Positions 4,335 through 7,882 of a DNA stretch of 7,882 nucleotides are shown here, piece after piece. Made by a program: the position numbers and the translations under genes. The stretch covers positions 1-7,882 of the forward strand of contig JARLHH010000103.1 in the NCBI GenBank assembly GCA_031292335.1, read 5' to 3'. The stretch's first letter is position 1; the number at the start of each line of letters is the position of its first letter. This DNA comes from Candidatus Limnocylindrales bacterium (GTDB lineage: Bacteria > Chloroflexota > Limnocylindria > Limnocylindrales > CSP1-4). Below the pieces are notes generated by a model. It ran no database searches, had not been told where the DNA came from, and saw only the letters and a program-made list of their open reading frames with translations.

Positions 4335-7300
4335 GTGGTCTGCGCGAACTGTGGGACGATCAACCCGGCGGGGGCGAAGTTCTGCACGGAGTGTGCCGCC
4401 CGCCTCGCGCTCGCCTGCCCCACCTGCGGGACGACGAACGGCCCGACGGCGAAGTTCTGCAGCGAATGCGCCGCCCCGCTGACGGGAGGCACCGCCCCCG
4501 GGACGGCACCCGCCCCCGCGGCGGCCCCGGTCCCCGCCGGCGTTGCAGGCGGCCCGCGGGTGGTCGTTCCGCCGGGCTCCCCCGTCGCCGAGCGCCGGCT
4601 CGTGTCGGTGCTGTTCGCCGACCTGGTCGGGTTCACTCCGTTCGCGGAAGGACACGACGCCGAGGAGACGCGGGAGCTCCTGACCCGCTACTTCGACGTC
4701 GCCACCGACGTCATCACCCGGTACGGCGGCCGGGTGGAGAAGTTCATCGGCGACGCCGTGATGGCCGTCTGGGGAGCCCCGACGGCCCGCGAGGACGACG
4801 CAGAGCGCGCGGTCCGGGCCGGCCTGGAGCTCGTCGACGCGGTGCGGACGCTCGGCCCGTCCATCCAGGCGCGCGCCGGCGTCATGACCGGCGAAGCGGC
4901 GGTCACCCTGGGCGCGACGAACCAGGGCATGGTCGCCGGCGACCTCGTGAACACCGCCAGCCGGCTCCAGAGCGCTGCCCAGCCGGGAACGATCCTCGTG
5001 GGCGAGGCGACCCAGCGGGCGGCGAGCGGCGCGATCGCGTTCGAGCCGGCCGGCGAGCAGACGCTCAAGGGCAAGGCTGTTCCGGTCCCCGCCTGGCGGG
5101 CGCTGCGCGTCGTGGCGGAGCGCGGGGGACGCAACCGGAGCGAGGCCCTGGAAGCACCCTTCGTCGGTCGGGCCGACGAGCTGCGCCTGCTCAAGGAGCT
5201 GTTCCACGCCACCGGCCGGGAGCAGCGGGCCCGCCTGGTCTCGGTCTTCGGACCGGCCGGCATCGGCAAGACCCGCCTGGCCTGGGAGTTCACGAAGTAC
5301 CTCGACGGCCTTGTCGAGAACGTCTGGTGGCACGACGGCCGATCCCCCGCCTACGGCGAAGGGATCACGTTCTGGGCCCTGGGCGAGATGATCCGCGGTC
5401 GCTGCGGCCTGGTGGAGACCGACGACGAGCCGACGACGCGGGCGAAGATCGGCGAGACGCTGGCGACGCACGTCCCCGACCCCGACGAGCGGCGCTGGAT
5501 CGAGCCGGCGCTGCTGGCCCTTCTCGGCGTCGGGCCGAGGGTCGGGTCGGACCAGCTGTTCGCCGCCTGGAGGACGTTCTTCGAACGCCTCGCGGCGAGC
5601 TCTCCCGTGGTCATGGTCTTCGAGGACCATCACTACGCCGACCCGGGCTTGCTCGACTTCGTGGATCATCTGCTCGAGTGGAGTCGGAACGTCCCGATCT
5701 ACATCCTGACCCTGGCCCGCCCCGAGCTCCTGGAGAAGCGCCCCGACTGGGGCGCGGGCAAGCGGAACTTCACCTCGATCTACCTGGAGCCGCTCTCGGC
5801 GCCGGCCATGCGCGAGCTGCTCGGCGGCCTGGTCCCCGGGCTTCCCGACGGGGCGATCCGGGCGATCGTCGAGCGGGCCGATGGCATCCCGCTCTATGCG
5901 GTCGAGACCGTCCGCATGCTCCTGGCCGAGGGCCGGCTCGCGCTCGAGGGCGGGGTCTACCGGCCGCTGGGCGACCTGACCACCCTGGCGGTCCCCGAGA
6001 CGTTGACCGCGCTGATCGCCAGCCGGCTCGATGGGCTGGATCCGGCGGACCGGCTGCTCGTCTCCGATGCCGCCGTCCTGGGCCAGTCATTCACCCTGGC
6101 CGGCCTCGCGGCGGTGTCCGGCGTCGAGGCCACCGAGCTGGAGATGCGCCTGCGCACGCTGGTCCGGCGTGAGCTGTTCACCCAGGAGCGCGACTCCCGG
6201 TCGCCCGAGCGCGGCCAGTACGCCTTCGTCCAGGCCCTGATCCGGGAGGTCGCCTACAACACGCTGGCCAGGTCAGACCGCAAGGCTCGCCACCTCGCCG
6301 CGGCGCGTTTCTTCGAGGTGCTGGGATCCGACGAGCTGGCCGGAGCGCTGGCCGGCCACTACCTTGCCGCCCACGCGAACGCCGCCGAGGGAGCCGAGGC
6401 CGATGCGCTCGGGGGCCAGGCTCGAATCGCGCTCAAGGCGGCCGCCGAGCGCGCGGCGGCGCTCGGCTCGCACGACCAGGCGGTGGCGCTCATCGAGCAG
6501 GCCCTGACCGTCACGACCGACCCGGCCGAGGAGGCCGAGCTGCTGGAGCGGGCCGGCGACTCCGCGGTGATCGCCGCCCGCTACGACCCGGCCGAGACCC
6601 TTCTCCGGCTCGCCGTGGCGAAGCATCGCGAGCGCGGCGACCGGGTCGGCGTCGCCCGGGCGACGGCCGCGCTGGGACGCTCACTCCTCACGGCCCGCCG
6701 AACCGACGACGGGCTGGCGCTCCTCGAGGCGGGCGCCGTCGAGCTCTCCGACCTCCGCGGCGACCCGGCCTTCGTTGCCCTGGAGGGCCAGCTCGCGCGC
6801 GCGTACTTCCTGCGCGAGGACCACCGGCGGGCCGTCGAGGTCGCCGATCGCGTCCTCGAGGCGGCGGAGCACCTGGACCTGGTGCCGATCCTTGCCGACA
6901 CGCTGGTGACGAAGGGCTCGGCGCTCGGCTCGATCGGACGACTCACCGAGGGCAACGGCGTGATCCAGATCGGTGGCCGCCTCGCCGAAGCCCATGGGCT
7001 CCACGCGATCGCCCTGCGTGCCCTCAACAACTCCTCCGTTGGCCTGGCGGAGATCGACCCCCGGGCGGGCGCCGAGGCGGCACGGGCGGGTCTCGCGCTC
7101 TCGCGCCGGCTGGGCCAGCGCTTCTGGATGTTCGCGTTCGTCGGCGGCAGTGCCTGGGGTGGGTTCCTGACCGGCGACTGGGACCGTGCCCTGACGGAGC
7201 TCCGGACCGGCCTCGCCGAGGAGCCCGACCCGCCGGACCGGATGCTGCTGCTGAACAACCTCGCGACGTTCCAGGCGGTTCGCGGCGAGCCGGTGGAGGC

Positions 7301-7882
7301 GGAGATCGCCGAGATGGAGCGGCTCACCGAGGGCGAGACCGATCCGGCGCTGCTCGGCTACGTCGTCGACGCCCGGGGCTTCCAGGCCCTGGCGGCCGGC
7401 CGTCTGGAAGAAGCGAGCGACGCGTGGTGGCGGATGCCCGAGATGACGCCCTCGAGCGCGGCCAGCTACCTCTTCCTCGCCGCGCGGCCGGCGCTCTGGC
7501 GGGGCGACGCGGCGCGCGCCCGGGCCGCCCTCGAACGCCTGAACGCCACGGGCGTGCACGGGCCCGTGGCCGAGATCCACCGGGCGACACTGCGGGCCGG
7601 ACTCGCGGCACGCGATGGAAAGGCCGCCGAGGCGCTTGGGCTCTACCGGGACGCGCTGCGCGGCCTGCACGACCTGGGCCTGCCGTGGGACGAAGCGCTC
7701 ACGGCGGTGGACATGGCGAGCGTTCTCGACCCGACCGATCCCGAGGTCGGGGCCGCGGCCGAAACGGCGCGCCAGATCCTGGTGGGACTGGGGGCGCGTC
7801 CGTTCCTCGAGCGGCTGGAGACGGCGCTGGCGAGGACGGCCGCGCCGGGCGCCGACGCGCCGAGCCCGCGCGGGCGCGCGAG
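4335..7882 (+). CDS. double zinc ribbon - class III adenylate/guanylate cyclase - ATPase - TPR protein (3' end outside window)
   Basis: The frame is open for 1182 codons and leaves the window without a stop. Residues 3-45 form two four-cysteine zinc ribbons (Cys3/6/17/20 and Cys28/31/42/45), followed by an Ala/Pro/Gly linker to about 84. Residues 86-258 are a class III nucleotide cyclase domain: metal ligands Asp96 (FADLVGFT) and Asp140 (KFIGDAVM), purine-selecting Lys136, transition-state Asn206 and Arg210 (VNTASR). The second purine-selecting position is Met199, not the usual Asp/Thr. A STAND/AAA-like ATPase follows, with Walker A GPAGIGKT at 306-313, Walker B near 426-431 (VMVFED) and GIPLYAVE at 517-524. 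A winged-helix-like segment starts near 553, and TPR-like helices run from about 690 to the edge. No membrane segment is seen, so it is a cytosolic signalling protein whose ligand is unknown. I chose GTG at 4335 because family members begin just before the first ribbon; ATG at 4275 would add 20 residues. Confidence 0.9.
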   Translation, partial: MVCANCGTINPAGAKFCTECAARLALACPTCGTTNGPTAKFCSECAAPLTGGTAPGTAPAPAAAPVPAGVAGGPRVVVPPGSPVAERRLVSVLFADLVGFTPFAEGHDAEETRELLTRYFDVATDVITRYGGRVEKFIGDAVMAVWGAPTAREDDAERAVRAGLELVDAVRTLGPSIQARAGVMTGEAAVTLGATNQGMVAGDLVNTASRLQSAAQPGTILVGEATQRAASGAIAFEPAGEQTLKGKAVPVPAWRALRVVAERGGRNRSEALEAPFVGRADELRLLKELFHATGREQRARLVSVFGPAGIGKTRLAWEFTKYLDGLVENVWWHDGRSPAYGEGITFWALGEMIRGRCGLVETDDEPTTRAKIGETLATHVPDPDERRWIEPALLALLGVGPRVGSDQLFAAWRTFFERLAASSPVVMVFEDHHYADPGLLDFVDHLLEWSRNVPIYILTLARPELLEKRPDWGAGKRNFTSIYLEPLSAPAMRELLGGLVPGLPDGAIRAIVERADGIPLYAVETVRMLLAEGRLALEGGVYRPLGDLTTLAVPETLTALIASRLDGLDPADRLLVSDAAVLGQSFTLAGLAAVSGVEATELEMRLRTLVRRELFTQERDSRSPERGQYAFVQALIREVAYNTLARSDRKARHLAAARFFEVLGSDELAGALAGHYLAAHANAAEGAEADALGGQARIALKAAAERAAALGSHDQAVALIEQALTVTTDPAEEAELLERAGDSAVIAARYDPAETLLRLAVAKHRERGDRVGVARATAALGRSLLTARRTDDGLALLEAGAVELSDLRGDPAFVALEGQLARAYFLREDHRRAVEVADRVLEAAEHLDLVPILADTLVTKGSALGSIGRLTEGNGVIQIGGRLAEAHGLHAIALRALNNSSVGLAEIDPRAGAEAARAGLALSRRLGQRFWMFAFVGGSAWGGFLTGDWDRALTELRTGLAEEPDPPDRMLLLNNLATFQAVRGEPVEAEIAEMERLTEGETDPALLGYVVDARGFQALAAGRLEEASDAWWRMPEMTPSSAASYLFLAARPALWRGDAARARAALERLNATGVHGPVAEIHRATLRAGLAARDGKAAEALGLYRDALRGLHDLGLPWDEALTAVDMASVLDPTDPEVGAAAETARQILVGLGARPFLERLETALARTAAPGADAPSPRGRA

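Noticed and set aside
4173..5669. Long minus-strand frame covering a tRNA gene and the cyclase region
   Set aside because: It overlaps tRNA-Ser(GCU) and runs antisense to unmistakable zinc-ribbon and cyclase motifs.
4391..6172. 593-residue plus-strand frame inside the cyclase gene
   Set aside because: It is an Arg/Gly/Pro-rich shifted frame. The true frame carries all the domain motifs and is uninterrupted to the window edge.

Overview
This is GC-rich bacterial DNA (roughly 70% by eye). It carries three tRNA-Ser genes, one tRNA-Arg gene, four complete protein genes and the 5' part of a fifth, very long gene. The tRNA genes encode their own CCA ends. GTG starts, AT-poor codon use, TANNNT-type -10 elements directly in front of some ATG codons, and a zinc-ribbon/cyclase/ATPase/TPR giant protein together suggest a high-GC Terrabacteria lineage. 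My best guess is an uncultured Chloroflexota, with Actinobacteria as the alternative. This placement is inferred from style and recall, not from a search.

Layout. Positions 4-222 hold two minus-strand tRNA-Ser genes (GGA and CGA anticodons). Positions 366-1735, also minus strand, hold an NAD(P)-dependent beta-hydroxyacid dehydrogenase followed by a TadA-like deaminase homologue whose catalytic glutamate is replaced by isoleucine. Divergent from these, positions 1838-3972 on the plus strand hold panB (ketopantoate hydroxymethyltransferase) and, overlapping it by four bases, a 427-residue protein that I do not recognise. Positions 4012-4187 hold minus-strand tRNA-Arg (GCG anticodon) and tRNA-Ser (GCU anticodon). 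From 4335 to the right edge runs an open-ended plus-strand gene for a double-zinc-ribbon, class III cyclase, ATPase and TPR protein of more than 1180 residues.

How the parts may work together. PanB makes ketopantoate, the first committed intermediate of pantothenate and CoA synthesis. The next step needs an NADPH-dependent reductase, and the divergent dehydrogenase has the Asn-Arg-Thr cofactor signature usual for NADPH users, so it is a candidate for that role. The ATGA overlap implies that the unknown 427-residue protein is made together with PanB and may belong to the same pathway.

The most notable points are the unrecognised panB-coupled protein, the TadA-like protein without its catalytic glutamate, and a tRNA-Arg with a G34 (GCG) anticodon in place of the usual bacterial ACG. 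The last two fit a lineage in which A34-to-inosine editing of tRNA-Arg may be altered or lost. No mobile element or CRISPR array is visible, and no gene-free stretch exceeds 300 bases.
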